A DNA stretch of 64,000 nt from Pedobacter sp. W3I1 (GCF_030816015.1 NZ_JAUSXN010000001.1:1-64000), one strand, 5' to 3'. Shown: positions 17,695 to 27,128, counted from the stretch's first letter. Numbers and translations are program-made. The notes: generated by a model from the letters alone, not told the origin.

Positions 17695-18579
17695 ATGTTA
17701 GGGAAAATTGAATTTAAGAAAAGAAGGGATTTCGGACAGGTGATCAACGATACCTTTACCTTCATGCGTCAAAATTTTAAGCCACTCATCAAAGTATATT
17801 TTACATTTTGCGGCTTGTTTGTAGTGGCCAGCATGTTAACCATGTTATTGCAACAATACAAAATGGTTAACATTATCAATACCATCGGTAATGGAAGAAA
17901 TACCAAAGGCCTGGGCTTTTCGGCTTTATATGGATTAGAGTATTTCCTATCTATTTTATTCTCTTTGGCCACCTATGCCAGTATGAGTGTTGCCATACTT
18001 TCTTATATCGCTATTTACGTACAGAAGGGTAATCAGACACCAACCACCGATGAGGTATGGGGATACTTTAAATATTACTTCTTCAGGATTTTTGGCAGTT
18101 CTATCCTATTAATTATCATGTTATGTATTGCCTTTATGTTTTGCCTTGTACCTGGATTCTGGCTCTTCCCCTATGTGGCCATGATGTTCCCGATAATGGT
18201 AATCGAAAATGGTTCTTTAGGTTATTCCTTTAGCAGAAGCTTCAAAATTATTAAAGATAATTTCTGGATTACTTTTGGTACCCTGATCGTGGTATGGATT
18301 ATTGTTTATGCTTGTATGAGCATGATCGTTTTACCTACAACTTTATTTAATATGATTGGTATGTTTACACATAAAACCCCACACATGTCGCTAACACTTA
18401 CCATGATTACAACTGTTTTACAGTCTTTATGCCAGGTGTTTACCATCATCCCCATCATTACCATTTCATTGGCTTATTTTAGTTTGGTTGAACAAAAAGA
18501 AAGCACTGGCCTAATGGAACGGATTTCTAATTTTGGCAATACCGAAAAACCTATAGATACCAGACCTGAAGAATATTAA
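17695..18579 (+). CDS. Multi-pass membrane protein of the MoxR/DUF58 cluster
   Basis: A 294-residue membrane protein with about six hydrophobic segments. Residues 1-30 are a charged cytoplasmic start (MLGKIEFKKRRDFGQVINDT). A middle segment CLVPGFWLFPYVAMMFPIMVIE followed by GYSFSRSFKIIKDNFWITF resembles the repeated family seen in glycerophosphodiesterase membrane domains and DUF975-like proteins. I do not recognise a function. It starts 1 nt after the SpoIIM-like gene. Confidence 0.8.
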   Translation: MLGKIEFKKRRDFGQVINDTFTFMRQNFKPLIKVYFTFCGLFVVASMLTMLLQQYKMVNIINTIGNGRNTKGLGFSALYGLEYFLSILFSLATYASMSVAILSYIAIYVQKGNQTPTTDEVWGYFKYYFFRIFGSSILLIIMLCIAFMFCLVPGFWLFPYVAMMFPIMVIENGSLGYSFSRSFKIIKDNFWITFGTLIVVWIIVYACMSMIVLPTTLFNMIGMFTHKTPHMSLTLTMITTVLQSLCQVFTIIPIITISLAYFSLVEQKESTGLMERISNFGNTEKPIDTRPEEY

Positions 18580-18580
18580 A

Positions 18581-19309
18581 ATGCAGCGTGCTCTATTCCG
18601 ATATCTTCTTATTTGTCTTTTGTTTTTTATTCCGGTAATCAACAAAGCACAAACTGTTAAACCTAAGCCTGTAACTGCCATAATTAAAACAGATAGTAGT
18701 AAGGTTGTGGTATCAAAATTTGATAAAGATGCCATAAGCGATTATAAAGCGCAAAAAGAGTTTCAATACGACGAAATAGGTCAACAACAGTTATCACTAT
18801 GGGATAAATTTTGGCTATGGTTTTGGGATCTAATTGGCGAGCTGTTTCAGGGAGCAGCATCTAACATTTTTTCCAGGTATATTTTTATCGGACTTGGTGT
18901 TGCGCTGATTTTATTCATTGTAATCAAAGTTATCGGTGCTGAAAACATCTTCACTAAAAAATCAAAAGAAACCATCCTTCCTTATGATGTGATTACCGAA
19001 AACATCCACGAAATAGATTATGAACAGGAATTACAAAGATTAGTTGCCGAAAGAAAATTTCGCTTGGCAGTTAGGCTTTTGTATTTGAGGGCACTAAAAA
19101 AATTGAGCGATGCTGAAATTATCCAATGGCAGCCCGATAAAACGAATTATAATTATTTAATGGAAATCAGTAAGCCAGAGCTGCGAAACGATTTTAGCCG
19201 GCTTACCCTACAGTTCGATTATATCTGGTATGGCGATTTCCCTATCGATGAGGTGAAATTCGATCCTATTAACCAATCGTTTAACCAGTTTAACAAGCAG
19301 ATTAAATGA
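18581..19309 (+). CDS. DUF4129 domain protein
   Basis: A 242-residue protein with a signal-like N-terminus (YLLICLLFFIPVINKAQ), one central transmembrane helix (IFIGLGVALILFIVIKVIG, about residues 105-123) and a cytoplasmic C-terminal DUF4129 domain with the pattern FRLAVRLLYLRALKKLSDAE and FDYIWYGDFPI. DUF4129 genes regularly accompany MoxR and DUF58 genes. Its end overlaps the next gene by 4 nt (ATGA), suggesting translational coupling. Confidence 0.88.
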   Translation: MQRALFRYLLICLLFFIPVINKAQTVKPKPVTAIIKTDSSKVVVSKFDKDAISDYKAQKEFQYDEIGQQQLSLWDKFWLWFWDLIGELFQGAASNIFSRYIFIGLGVALILFIVIKVIGAENIFTKKSKETILPYDVITENIHEIDYEQELQRLVAERKFRLAVRLLYLRALKKLSDAEIIQWQPDKTNYNYLMEISKPELRNDFSRLTLQFDYIWYGDFPIDEVKFDPINQSFNQFNKQIK

Positions 19310-20496
19310 AAGGTTACAAATTATATCTCATTATTGGTTCCATTCTCATCCTGGGCTATTTAATTGCGCAGTATAACAAGCCTACGCCAACAAACTGGGC
19401 ACCAACATATGCCATTAAAGATAAAATCCCTTACGGCACCTATATCCTATACAATAGAATCAAAGATATTTTACCATTGGTGAGTATTCAACAGTCAAAA
19501 ACTGCCGTTTACACTACGCTAAAATCTAAAAAATTCAATAAAACCGCTTACATAATCGTTGCGCAAAACACAGACATTAGTAAAACTGATCTTGAACAGC
19601 TCATCAAATATATGCAAGCCGGTAATGATGTATTTATAGCCACTTATGATTTAGGAAAAATAAAGAAGGAACTTAAGGTGCAAACTTCTACCGCAATGTC
19701 TCTTGAGGGAAGCACCTTAAATTTCACCAATCCGGAACTAAAAACGGAGGCAAACTATGGTTTTGAAAGAGGCATCGGCAGTCAGTATTTTAGTCAGGTT
19801 GACACCAGTAAAACCACCATACTTGGGGTAAATGCCAATAACAGGCCTAATTTTATCCGCTATAACTACGGTAAGGGTAATCTTTACCTGATTGCCGAGC
19901 CAGGTTTTTACACTAATTTTAATCTGTTGGACAAATATGGTGCAGAATATGCCGCTAAAACGCTGAGTTATCTGCACGGAAATAAGCAGCTCATTTTTGA
20001 TGAATATTTTTCTGCACAAAAGAACAGCACTACCGATATGCTCAGGGTATTCTTTAAACATCCTGAACTGAAGTTCGCCTATTATCTGGCAATATTTAGC
20101 TTGATAATTTTTGTGTTGTACGACATTAAACGTAGACAAAGAATTATCCCAATCGCCGATCCGCTTATCAATTCCTCATTGGCTTTTGTTAATGTAGTGG
20201 GCAGCGTTTATTATCACGAACGCAACAACCTCGATATAGCCCTTAAAAAGATCAACTATTTTATGGAATACCTGAGGGCCAGATATTACATAAAAACCAA
20301 CGATATCGATAGCAAATTTGCTCAGGTCCTTATGGAGAAAACGGGCATTAACGAAGCGCTGGCCAAAACCCTAACCAAATATTTTATCCAAACGCCAACC
20401 ATGGGCGATTTAAGCGATACCCAATTGATTAATTTAAACGAAAGTATAGAACAGTTTTATAAAAATACGCAAAGCAATGGAACAAGAACAGTTTAA
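19306..20496 (+). CDS. DUF4350 domain protein
   Basis: A 396-residue protein with an N-terminal helix (YLIIGSILILGYLIAQY), an extracytoplasmic DUF4350 domain of roughly 220 residues, a second helix (FAYYLAIFSLIIFVLYDI, about 256-273) and a helical cytoplasmic tail. The DUF4350 segment contains GTYILYNRI, DVFIATYD and KQLIFDEYF, typical of the family. Function unknown, but it is a standard member of the MoxR/DUF58 locus. It overlaps moxR by 20 nt. Confidence 0.85.
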   Translation: MKGYKLYLIIGSILILGYLIAQYNKPTPTNWAPTYAIKDKIPYGTYILYNRIKDILPLVSIQQSKTAVYTTLKSKKFNKTAYIIVAQNTDISKTDLEQLIKYMQAGNDVFIATYDLGKIKKELKVQTSTAMSLEGSTLNFTNPELKTEANYGFERGIGSQYFSQVDTSKTTILGVNANNRPNFIRYNYGKGNLYLIAEPGFYTNFNLLDKYGAEYAAKTLSYLHGNKQLIFDEYFSAQKNSTTDMLRVFFKHPELKFAYYLAIFSLIIFVLYDIKRRQRIIPIADPLINSSLAFVNVVGSVYYHERNNLDIALKKINYFMEYLRARYYIKTNDIDSKFAQVLMEKTGINEALAKTLTKYFIQTPTMGDLSDTQLINLNESIEQFYKNTQSNGTRTV

Positions 20497-21454
20497 CCCA
20501 CGTACCGATTTAAGCGCCTTAAATGAAGCGGTAAATCAGATCAGAAATGTACTTGGAAATATCATTATCGGCCAAAAACAGGTTATTGATTTCTTAATTG
20601 TTGGTTTGCTTGCCGATGGACACATCTTAATTGAGGGCGTACCGGGAGTAGCCAAAACGCTTAGTGCAAAACTCCTTGCAAAATCAATAGATGCGCAATT
20701 TTCGAGGGTGCAGTTTACCCCCGATTTAATGCCATCTGATGTTTTAGGAACTCCAATATTTAATACCAAAACAGGAGATTTCGAGTTTAGGAAAGGTCCT
20801 ATTTTTGGCAATATTATTCTAGTTGATGAGATTAACCGTGCACCTGCAAAAACCCAATCGGCTTTGTTCGAGGTGATGGAAGAGCGCCAGGTAACCATTG
20901 ACGGCCATACTTATATGATGGATGAGCCTTTTATGGTATTGGCCACACAGAACCCGATTGAGCAGGAAGGAACCTATCGCCTGCCTGAAGCACAACTGGA
21001 TAGATTCTTATTCAAAATAGAAGTTAAATACCCTTCGCTAGAAGAGGAAACCGCTATTTTAATGGCTCAGCATACCATCGTTAATAAAACATTATTAAAC
21101 GAAGTAAAACCAGTATTGTCTGTTCAACAGATACAGGAAGCAAGAGCCATCATCCGCAATTTATTTGTAGAACCAAAATTATTGGAGTTTATCGCTAAAA
21201 TCGTAAACGAAACCCGTAACAATTCATCACTTTATCTGGGTGCTTCGCCAAGGGCCTCGCTGGCAATTGTACATAGTGCAAAGGCCTTCGCTGCTATTCA
21301 AAACCGCGATTTTGTTACGCCTGAAGATATTATTGCCGTTGCAGGCCCTGTTCTGGCGCACAGGATATTGTTATCTCCTGAAAAAGAAATGGAAGGATTA
21401 ACCACAAGCGATATCGTAAATCAGATCATTAAAAAAATTGAAGTACCAAGGTAG
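20477..21454 (+). CDS. MoxR family AAA+ ATPase
   Basis: A 325-residue AAA+ ATPase of the MoxR type. Walker A is GVPGVAKT, Walker B is ILVDEINRAPAKTQ followed by SALFEVMEERQVT, and the sensor region ATQNPIEQEGTYRLPEAQLDRF is diagnostic for MoxR. The C-terminal lid follows (LYLGASPRASLAIVHSAKAFA). MoxR ATPases act as chaperones or motors for partner proteins that carry vWA-type domains, here most likely the DUF58 product 100 nt downstream. Confidence 0.96.
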   Translation: MEQEQFNPRTDLSALNEAVNQIRNVLGNIIIGQKQVIDFLIVGLLADGHILIEGVPGVAKTLSAKLLAKSIDAQFSRVQFTPDLMPSDVLGTPIFNTKTGDFEFRKGPIFGNIILVDEINRAPAKTQSALFEVMEERQVTIDGHTYMMDEPFMVLATQNPIEQEGTYRLPEAQLDRFLFKIEVKYPSLEEETAILMAQHTIVNKTLLNEVKPVLSVQQIQEARAIIRNLFVEPKLLEFIAKIVNETRNNSSLYLGASPRASLAIVHSAKAFAAIQNRDFVTPEDIIAVAGPVLAHRILLSPEKEMEGLTTSDIVNQIIKKIEVPR

Positions 21455-21554
21455 TTCAGTTATCAGTTGCCAATTTTCAGTTTACAGTTGGCCACTAACA
21501 GTTAACCAGTTTAAACAATTAACCGATTAACCAACTTTTACAATTAACCCCATA

Positions 21555-22901
21555 GTGAAAAAATTCTTTCAGCAATATTATAACAATCTATTCCTAACCG
21601 ACCGTTTATTTGCGGCTTTAGGCTGTTGCATTGTACTTTTCTTGTTGAAATTCTTTTTTGCCTGGCTGGGCGATATCCCTGAAATTGCCACTGGAGCCGT
21701 TTTCTCTCTATCTTTTATTGATGTTTTTATTCTATACCGAAATACTCAAGGGATTGATGCCAAAAGAATTACCGCGAAACGTTTGAGCAATGGCGACGAA
21801 AATCCGATACAAATCGAAATCAGGAACAGTTATGGTTTTGGGATAAATGCCAGGGTGATTGATGAGGTACCTTTTCAGTTCCAACTCCGGGATAAAAATT
21901 TTAAACTTCACCTAAAATCTGCTGAAATAAAATCCATCCACTATAACCTGCGCCCAACAAAACGTGGCGAGTACGATTTTGGATTCATTAGGGCATACAT
22001 TAGCTCGCCACTGGGTTTAATTAGCCGCCGTTATAATTTTGATGGCGCTAAGATCCTGCCGGTTTTTCCTTCTTTTATTAATCTAGGTCAATACGAATTG
22101 ATGGCCGCTTCACGCTATTTAACAGAATTTGGGATTAAAAAGATCAGGAAAGTTGGACAAAGCAGTGAATTTGACCAGATTAAAAATTATGTTGGTGGCG
22201 ACGATATCCGTACCATTAACTGGAAAGCTACTGCCAGAAAAGGCAGTTTAATGGTAAATACCTATACAGACGAGAAATCGCAGAATATTTATTGCGTGAT
22301 CGATAAATCACGTGTAATGCGCATGCCTTTTGAAGGATTGAGTCTGCTCGATTATGCCATAAATGCTACTGTTGCGCTTTCGAAAGTGGCCATGCTGAAG
22401 GAAGATAAAGCAGGTTTAATTACGATATCTGAAAATATAGGATCCATTGTGCCGGCAGATCGTAAAGCTTCGCAGCTCGGCAGTATCATGAATGTGCTTT
22501 ACAAAGAAAAAACAAGATACCTGGAGAGTAATCTCGAGGCACTATATTCCGCGGTACGATCTGTAGTGAAACAAAGGGGGCTTTTGGTTTTCTTTACCAA
22601 TTTCGAAAGTTTATCTGCCCTGCAAAGGCAATTACCTTATTTAAAAAGAATTGCTAAATACCACTTATTGGTTGTGGTATTTTTCGAAAATACAGAACTG
22701 AAAGCATTAAGCACAGAACCTGCTAAAGATGTAGAAGGAATTTATCATAAAACCATTGCGGAGAAATTTATCTACGAGAAAAAACAAATGGTTAAAGAAC
22801 TCAACAAACATGGTATTTTAGCCATCCTGACTCCACCGCAAAAGCTTACAGTTAATGTAATTAATCAGTATTTGGCGTTAAAAGCACAACAGCGGATTTA
22901 G
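21555..22901 (+). CDS. DUF58 domain protein
   Basis: A 448-residue protein. Two hydrophobic segments near the N-terminus (LFAALGCCIVLFLLKFFF and a second through 65) are followed by an extracytoplasmic beta-rich part, then a cytoplasmic DUF58 domain with FDQIKNYVGGDDIRTINWKATARKG (about 205-230) and a vWA-like fold (CVIDKSRVMRMPFEGLSLLDYAINA). It is the usual MoxR partner. Last gene of the cluster; the 100-nt spacer before it carries TTAACC-type low-complexity repeats. Confidence 0.92.
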   Translation: MKKFFQQYYNNLFLTDRLFAALGCCIVLFLLKFFFAWLGDIPEIATGAVFSLSFIDVFILYRNTQGIDAKRITAKRLSNGDENPIQIEIRNSYGFGINARVIDEVPFQFQLRDKNFKLHLKSAEIKSIHYNLRPTKRGEYDFGFIRAYISSPLGLISRRYNFDGAKILPVFPSFINLGQYELMAASRYLTEFGIKKIRKVGQSSEFDQIKNYVGGDDIRTINWKATARKGSLMVNTYTDEKSQNIYCVIDKSRVMRMPFEGLSLLDYAINATVALSKVAMLKEDKAGLITISENIGSIVPADRKASQLGSIMNVLYKEKTRYLESNLEALYSAVRSVVKQRGLLVFFTNFESLSALQRQLPYLKRIAKYHLLVVVFFENTELKALSTEPAKDVEGIYHKTIAEKFIYEKKQMVKELNKHGILAILTPPQKLTVNVINQYLALKAQQRI

Positions 22902-22960
22902 TCATGAGTCTGTAGTCCAAAGGCGAATTCAGTACCGATGATTAATCTTACGCTAATCCT

Positions 22961-22982
22961 CGGTCTGTGTCCCCACAGACCG
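22961..22982. repeat. REP-like hairpin, left flank of the RAYT gene
   Basis: CGGTCTGTG (22961-22969), loop TCCC, CACAGACCG (22974-22982). It is the exact reverse complement of the hairpin on the other side of the gene (23578-23599). Confidence 0.9.
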
Positions 22983-22987
22983 AAACC

Positions 22988-23548
22988 TTACAAGAGATTT
23001 CTATAATCAGTTAAAAATCCGAAATTGTCTATACCCGTTTCATAAAATCTGGCAGATGACCATTCGTAATCTTCAGGTTTTTCGCATAACTGCCATCTTT
23101 CCTGTAATGGATTGAGATGGATATAATCTATTTTCTGTTCAAGTTTATCCTGCGTATCCATAAGAATAGCTAATGGATCTCTTCGCCACAGACGAAAGTT
23201 TCTTTCTGCATCTGATACTTCAAAATACGATAATATATTTGGATGATGATCCTTCAAATCCTGAAAAATCTGATGAGAAGTAAATTTATTAAAGCTTGCA
23301 TGAGGCATCTCTTTTCCATTCGCCTCAACCATCTGCCAAACTAAGTGCAAGTGATTTGGCATAATTACAAAAGCATAAACAATAATCTTTTTTCTATTAA
23401 CTAACTCCCTTAAAGTATCAGTTACTATTATTTTATACTTATCGATGGAAAATATCTTTTTCCAATCTTTAATCGTATCCGTCCAAAAATAAACTTCATC
23501 CAAAAGCATCTTTGAATTACGATCTTGTCTGAAAATGTAGTTTTCCAT
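22988..23548 (-). CDS. REP-associated tyrosine transposase (RAYT, Y1-type)
   Basis: A 186-residue single-domain Y1 transposase. The HUH metal motif is HLH at residues 66-68 within VIMPNHLHLVW, and the catalytic tyrosine is probably Tyr142 in DYIHLNPLQERW, the region conserved in RAYTs. It starts at MENYIFRQDRN (23548); a longer frame to 23626 would run through the right-hand hairpin and is rejected. Flanking 22-nt hairpins are mutual inverse copies, as expected for RAYT-linked REP pairs. RAYTs are usually single-copy, domesticated relatives of IS200/IS605 transposases. Confidence 0.9.
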   Translation of the reverse strand: MENYIFRQDRNSKMLLDEVYFWTDTIKDWKKIFSIDKYKIIVTDTLRELVNRKKIIVYAFVIMPNHLHLVWQMVEANGKEMPHASFNKFTSHQIFQDLKDHHPNILSYFEVSDAERNFRLWRRDPLAILMDTQDKLEQKIDYIHLNPLQERWQLCEKPEDYEWSSARFYETGIDNFGFLTDYRNLL

Positions 23549-23577
23549 TATTAAAAATAGAAAATAATATTCAGTTT

Positions 23578-23599
23578 CGGTCTGTGGGGACACAGACCG
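23578..23599. repeat. REP-like hairpin, right flank of the RAYT gene
   Basis: CGGTCTGTG (23578-23586), loop GGGA, CACAGACCG (23591-23599). With flanks, GTTT precedes CGGTCTG and CGAGG follows in the same relative orientation as the inverse left copy, so the repeat unit extends several bases past the stem. Confidence 0.9.
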
Positions 23600-23669
23600 A
23601 GGGATCAGTGGTGGGTTTGGAGTCACCTTGAACCGACTCCAAACCCCAAATGCCCAACTCAGAACCCCT

Positions 23670-24728
23670 CTATTCCTCTTCCCTAAAATACACTTTATAA
23701 AAGTTCATCGATTTATCATCGTCGTAACCTTTTTCGATCATATCTTTATTGCCATGGATATAAATGTGGAAGTTCTTATCCAGCTTTAATACGCTTTTGT
23801 AGGCACGAGCCTGTTTTTTAACAGCAGATTCGGCAATTTCAAAATTATCGGCAATCGGACTTTCGTACTCCTGCTCGTAATTCTTCTTAAAGTTTTTGAA
23901 CGATTCTATCCCTTCAGCGTTGCCAATCACCTCATTACCAAATTCTTCAATATCAAAGGTTTCTTTCTCTTTGAAATACTTCATTGAACGGTTTAACAAA
24001 TCAATTTTATCCGCTTTACTGATTTCGTAGTCATCATCCAGCTTCTGTGTGACGAAATTTTTATAAACGCCCAGCACATTATTAGTCTGGTTATAACTAT
24101 CGTTCCTGATTTTCAGCTTCAAGAATTCATCTTTCCAATAAACGGCAGAATCGTTGCTGCTTTTCGATTGATCCAATACCACAACTTTGTAGCCTTCTTC
24201 TCTGTCTACATTAAAAATCAGGCAGCCTTTATCCAATTTATTAATGCTAATGGCTTCTTGTTCGTAACTTACATTAAAGCCATCCTGTTCAGGATAAACT
24301 TTTAGATAAGTATCTTTTGTTTCAGATTTAAAAATTCCAATTACATCCAACTGCTCGCCTTCTATCTGCACCTTTTCGAAATAGGCAACATACAGCTCGC
24401 CAGATTTAATTTTTGGGTGGTTAGCTACATCGTATAAATGTTTGGCTAGTTGCTGCGAATCTTCGTGAAAGAGTTCGTTGTTTTCGAAAATTTCGTGAAC
24501 GAAATGGAATACTTCGTTCAACTCCAGATTATCATTGGGGTGATAAAAACGGTAGACTTCATTTACCTTTTCGAAAGGCTTTAAGAAATACTGCATCAGC
24601 AGGTTTCCCAACACTTCATCATCAATTTTTAAAGGCGCATCAGATAATTTGTAGTACTCTTCAAGCAATTTATTGCCTGTATGGTGGATAGAAAGTTGCT
24701 TAAGCGAAGCCTCGAAAAATGAAATCAT
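23670..24728 (-). CDS. Nucleoid-associated protein, NdpA/YejK family
   Basis: A 352-residue protein of the 37-kDa nucleoid-associated family. The N-terminus carries SLKQLSIHHTGNKLLEEYYKLSDAP, similar to the family start, and the middle has ELYVAYFEKVQIEGEQLDVIGIFKSET, a conserved signature, followed by LDKGCLIFN. Function in DNA binding is inferred from the family. It follows the RAYT region and is not clearly linked to the MarR gene behind it (79-nt gap). Confidence 0.85.
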   Translation of the reverse strand: MISFFEASLKQLSIHHTGNKLLEEYYKLSDAPLKIDDEVLGNLLMQYFLKPFEKVNEVYRFYHPNDNLELNEVFHFVHEIFENNELFHEDSQQLAKHLYDVANHPKIKSGELYVAYFEKVQIEGEQLDVIGIFKSETKDTYLKVYPEQDGFNVSYEQEAISINKLDKGCLIFNVDREEGYKVVVLDQSKSSNDSAVYWKDEFLKLKIRNDSYNQTNNVLGVYKNFVTQKLDDDYEISKADKIDLLNRSMKYFKEKETFDIEEFGNEVIGNAEGIESFKNFKKNYEQEYESPIADNFEIAESAVKKQARAYKSVLKLDKNFHIYIHGNKDMIEKGYDDDKSMNFYKVYFREEE

Positions 24729-24807
24729 AGGCGCAAAAATAACAAAATCATTGGTTAACCTTCTCTGTCATTCATTCTCTAATTCAATCATTTTCCCATT
24801 CCATCAC

Positions 24808-25308
24808 TCAATCCTTCTCTCCTTCAATCATTTTAATGTAAACCTCGGCCCTTTGCAGAAAGCTTTTTTCTTTTAATGCTGCTTCAACCTCGTTTATGGC
24901 TTTCATTAAGTTATTCTGGGTATTTGTAATATCGGCTGTGGCTTTAATAATTACTTCCCATACGGGTTCCATGGTAGCAAGAAGTGCTGTACCCTTTTCT
25001 GTAAGCTCAACCAAACGTTTACGGGTATCTACCTTATCCTTTTTAGAACGGATCAGTTTCTCTTTCTCCAGCTCTTTCAATAAACTAATGGTCGATGGAT
25101 GTGCATAACCAATTTCATCCGAAAGGGAAACCACACTCATGGTCGATTTTTTATACAAGGTATAGAGCACAGGAAACCATTTGGGTTGAAAATCGATTCC
25201 GAAAGCTTTATAAATCAACAGGCCATCTTTACGGATCTGATCGCTGAGCCTTTGCAAACGCGTAGAAATGGCCAGTAAACCAGACGCATCAATTACATTT
25301 TGTTCCAT
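24808..25308 (-). CDS. MarR family transcriptional regulator
   Basis: A 166-residue winged-helix regulator. The DNA-binding region is SVVSLSDEIGYAHPSTISLLKELEKEKLIRSKKDKVDTRKRLVELTEKG, with the wing DTRKRLVELT typical of MarR proteins. It shares one base with the stop of the upstream GNAT gene, so the two are translationally coupled and the regulator probably controls this pair. Confidence 0.9.
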   Translation of the reverse strand: MEQNVIDASGLLAISTRLQRLSDQIRKDGLLIYKAFGIDFQPKWFPVLYTLYKKSTMSVVSLSDEIGYAHPSTISLLKELEKEKLIRSKKDKVDTRKRLVELTEKGTALLATMEPVWEVIIKATADITNTQNNLMKAINEVEAALKEKSFLQRAEVYIKMIEGEKD

Positions 25309-25811
25309 TAAACAGATTTTAAATCCAAGCCATAAAAAACATTATCAACAGCCATCCGAGGGAAGTAAACCGGCAAATCTTTCATTTCAACTTGCTTAAA
25401 TCCATTACGTTCATAAAAGCGACAGGCGGCCTGCAATATGTCTTTAGTACCCAAATATACCTCATTCAGGTTGTTATCCGCGCAGTAGGCTAAAAGCGTT
25501 TTCAATAAAGCCTGCGCTACTCCCAATTCTTTTCCGCGGAATTCTTTTTTAACAAACATTTTTCTAATTGCACCAGAATGATATTCGGGAACAGCAATTA
25601 AGGCAATAGTCCCAATGAGTTCGCCGTTCAGTTTGGCACCCCAAAAGGCTCCTCCAGAGCCATCGTAATTTTTCTCGATATCCAATAAATCTGGCTGTGC
25701 AGCCAAATCGATATCCACATTAAATTCTATCTGTTGGATGGGTAGGATTAATCCGATAATCGCTTCGCAGAATTGATTATCTAACCGTTCAATTTTAAAG
25801 TCGTTTTGCAT
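25308..25811 (-). CDS. GNAT family N-acetyltransferase
   Basis: A 167-residue acetyltransferase. The acetyl-CoA loop is MFVKKEFRGKELGVAQALLKTLLAYC (motif A, R/Q-x-x-G-x-G/A altered to RGKELGVA), and motif B ends in FYERNGFKQVEM. Upstream beta strands read GAFWGAKLNGELIGTIALI. Its substrate is unknown. First gene of a pair with the MarR regulator. Confidence 0.88.
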   Translation of the reverse strand: MQNDFKIERLDNQFCEAIIGLILPIQQIEFNVDIDLAAQPDLLDIEKNYDGSGGAFWGAKLNGELIGTIALIAVPEYHSGAIRKMFVKKEFRGKELGVAQALLKTLLAYCADNNLNEVYLGTKDILQAACRFYERNGFKQVEMKDLPVYFPRMAVDNVFYGLDLKSV

Positions 25812-25925
25812 CGCTAAATCTTATTCAACAAATATATGTAGTTAACTACGTATATTGCAAATAAAAATATCATTTTAACCTCAAATTTCAGGAAGGGTTA
25901 GGAATGTTTTAGTTATTGGAGAAAG

Positions 25926-26498
25926 TTATTTTGTGTTCTTTAATTTATTGAGAAAGCCGACAATCTTCTTATCTGCATAGTTAGCTACGCCTTCATGCTT
26001 GAAAGACAATCGACCCTGTTTATCAAAAATAACGGTTGTTGGTAAAGCGCCCGCAAATATTTGCTCAGGAATATTACTTTCTACTTTGTAAACAGGCATG
26101 TCGTATTTACGATCTTTCATAAACCGGGTCGACTTCGGCAACATTCCATCCGCATCGGCAAAGATGAAAACTATATTTTTATCATCTTTAAACTGAGCAT
26201 ACAATTTGCTGATCGATGGCATTTCAGCTCTACATGGCGGACACCAGGTTGCCCAGAAATTAAGAAAAATAATTTTGCCTTTTAAATCACCAAGATCAAT
26301 CAAGTTCCCATTTATGTCCTTAAACTGGATTCCGTTAAGGCTCGTCGCAGTTTCTTTTGGTGTCTCAACTTTTGGACTATAAAAACCGATTTCCATTAAG
26401 CCTTTAATTAAAAATGCTTTCGCATCGGGCACAAAAACGATTACCAAAAGGATAATGATAAATAATGCATTGAATATATTTCTCTTGATAAACTTCAT
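25926..26498 (-). CDS. TlpA-family membrane-anchored thioredoxin
   Basis: A 190-residue protein with one N-terminal helix (IFNALFIIILLVIVFVPDAKA) and a periplasmic TlpA/ResA-like domain. The redox motif is WCPPC at residues 85-89, followed by PSISKLYAQF; the cis-Pro loop reads GALPTTVIFD. A longer frame begins at 26546, but the start MKFIKRNIFN at 26498 gives the expected N-terminal anchor. Such proteins reduce thiols or serve cytochrome c maturation. Confidence 0.9.
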   Translation of the reverse strand: MKFIKRNIFNALFIIILLVIVFVPDAKAFLIKGLMEIGFYSPKVETPKETATSLNGIQFKDINGNLIDLGDLKGKIIFLNFWATWCPPCRAEMPSISKLYAQFKDDKNIVFIFADADGMLPKSTRFMKDRKYDMPVYKVESNIPEQIFAGALPTTVIFDKQGRLSFKHEGVANYADKKIVGFLNKLKNTK

Positions 26499-26670
26499 AA
26501 TTTGCTGACACCCCTTATTGCAAATAACAACGAAATCGGTGTACATGTGGTATGGTCAAATTTATGATTAACCATACGCTCCTTTTAGTTAAACCATTGA
26601 TTAGATCGAGAGTCATAACACCATAAATACAATGTTACTTTGTAAATATATATAATTGCTTAGGAATTAC

Positions 26671-26678
26671 TACTTTTG
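26671..26678 (+). promoter_or_regulatory. -7 promoter element ahead of the His/Cys-rich protein
   Basis: TACTTTTG matches TAnnTTTG exactly. It lies 5 nt before the TTG codon at 26684, so a transcript from it would have almost no leader if that start is used. Confidence 0.4.
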
Positions 26679-26683
26679 GCCTG

Positions 26684-27016
26684 TTGAAAAAGCATAGACA
26701 AAACATTAAGAAATATTTATCGGCATTTATGCTGGTCGTGTTTGCTATTGCTTTAACTCCATGGAGTGTCCTTCACCACCACAACCCTCTTCCTGTTGTA
26801 CAGAAAGAGATCAACTGCAAGCATGTTAGTCATGTGCAGGCCCATGGCGATACCTGTTTGATCTGTAATGCGAGTTTTGAAAAAAACTATGTACAAACAC
26901 ACCACATTTACAGGATCTTCTTATCAGCCAAAATTTTCAGCCGTACAGACCCTACATTAAAGAATGCCTTTACCGAAATAAAGCGCGCTTGCCTGCGTGG
27001 TCCCCCTTTAGCCTAA
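26684..27016 (+). CDS. Small exported His/Cys-rich protein preceding a TonB receptor
   Basis: A 110-residue protein whose longest form starts with TTG at 26684 (MKKHRQNIKKYLSAFMLVVFAIALTPWS), giving a signal peptide. The mature part has HHH, then CKHVSHVQAHGDTCLICNASFEKNYVQTHH: histidines and three cysteines in a CxxC setting, suited to metal binding. It resembles small proteins that sit next to TonB metal receptors. An ATG at 26729 is the next start but would remove the basic N-terminus. The TonB receptor follows after 112 nt. Function inferred from composition and position only. Confidence 0.65.
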   Translation: MKKHRQNIKKYLSAFMLVVFAIALTPWSVLHHHNPLPVVQKEINCKHVSHVQAHGDTCLICNASFEKNYVQTHHIYRIFLSAKIFSRTDPTLKNAFTEIKRACLRGPPLA

Positions 27017-27128
27017 TTTTTTCTTTTCAAGCGCATTTGCGTTAATCAAATTTTTACATCAGAAACTAAAACTGGCTTCAAACAAGCTATTGTTTTGGGT
27101 TTTCTACCATTTTTATTTACAACAACAC

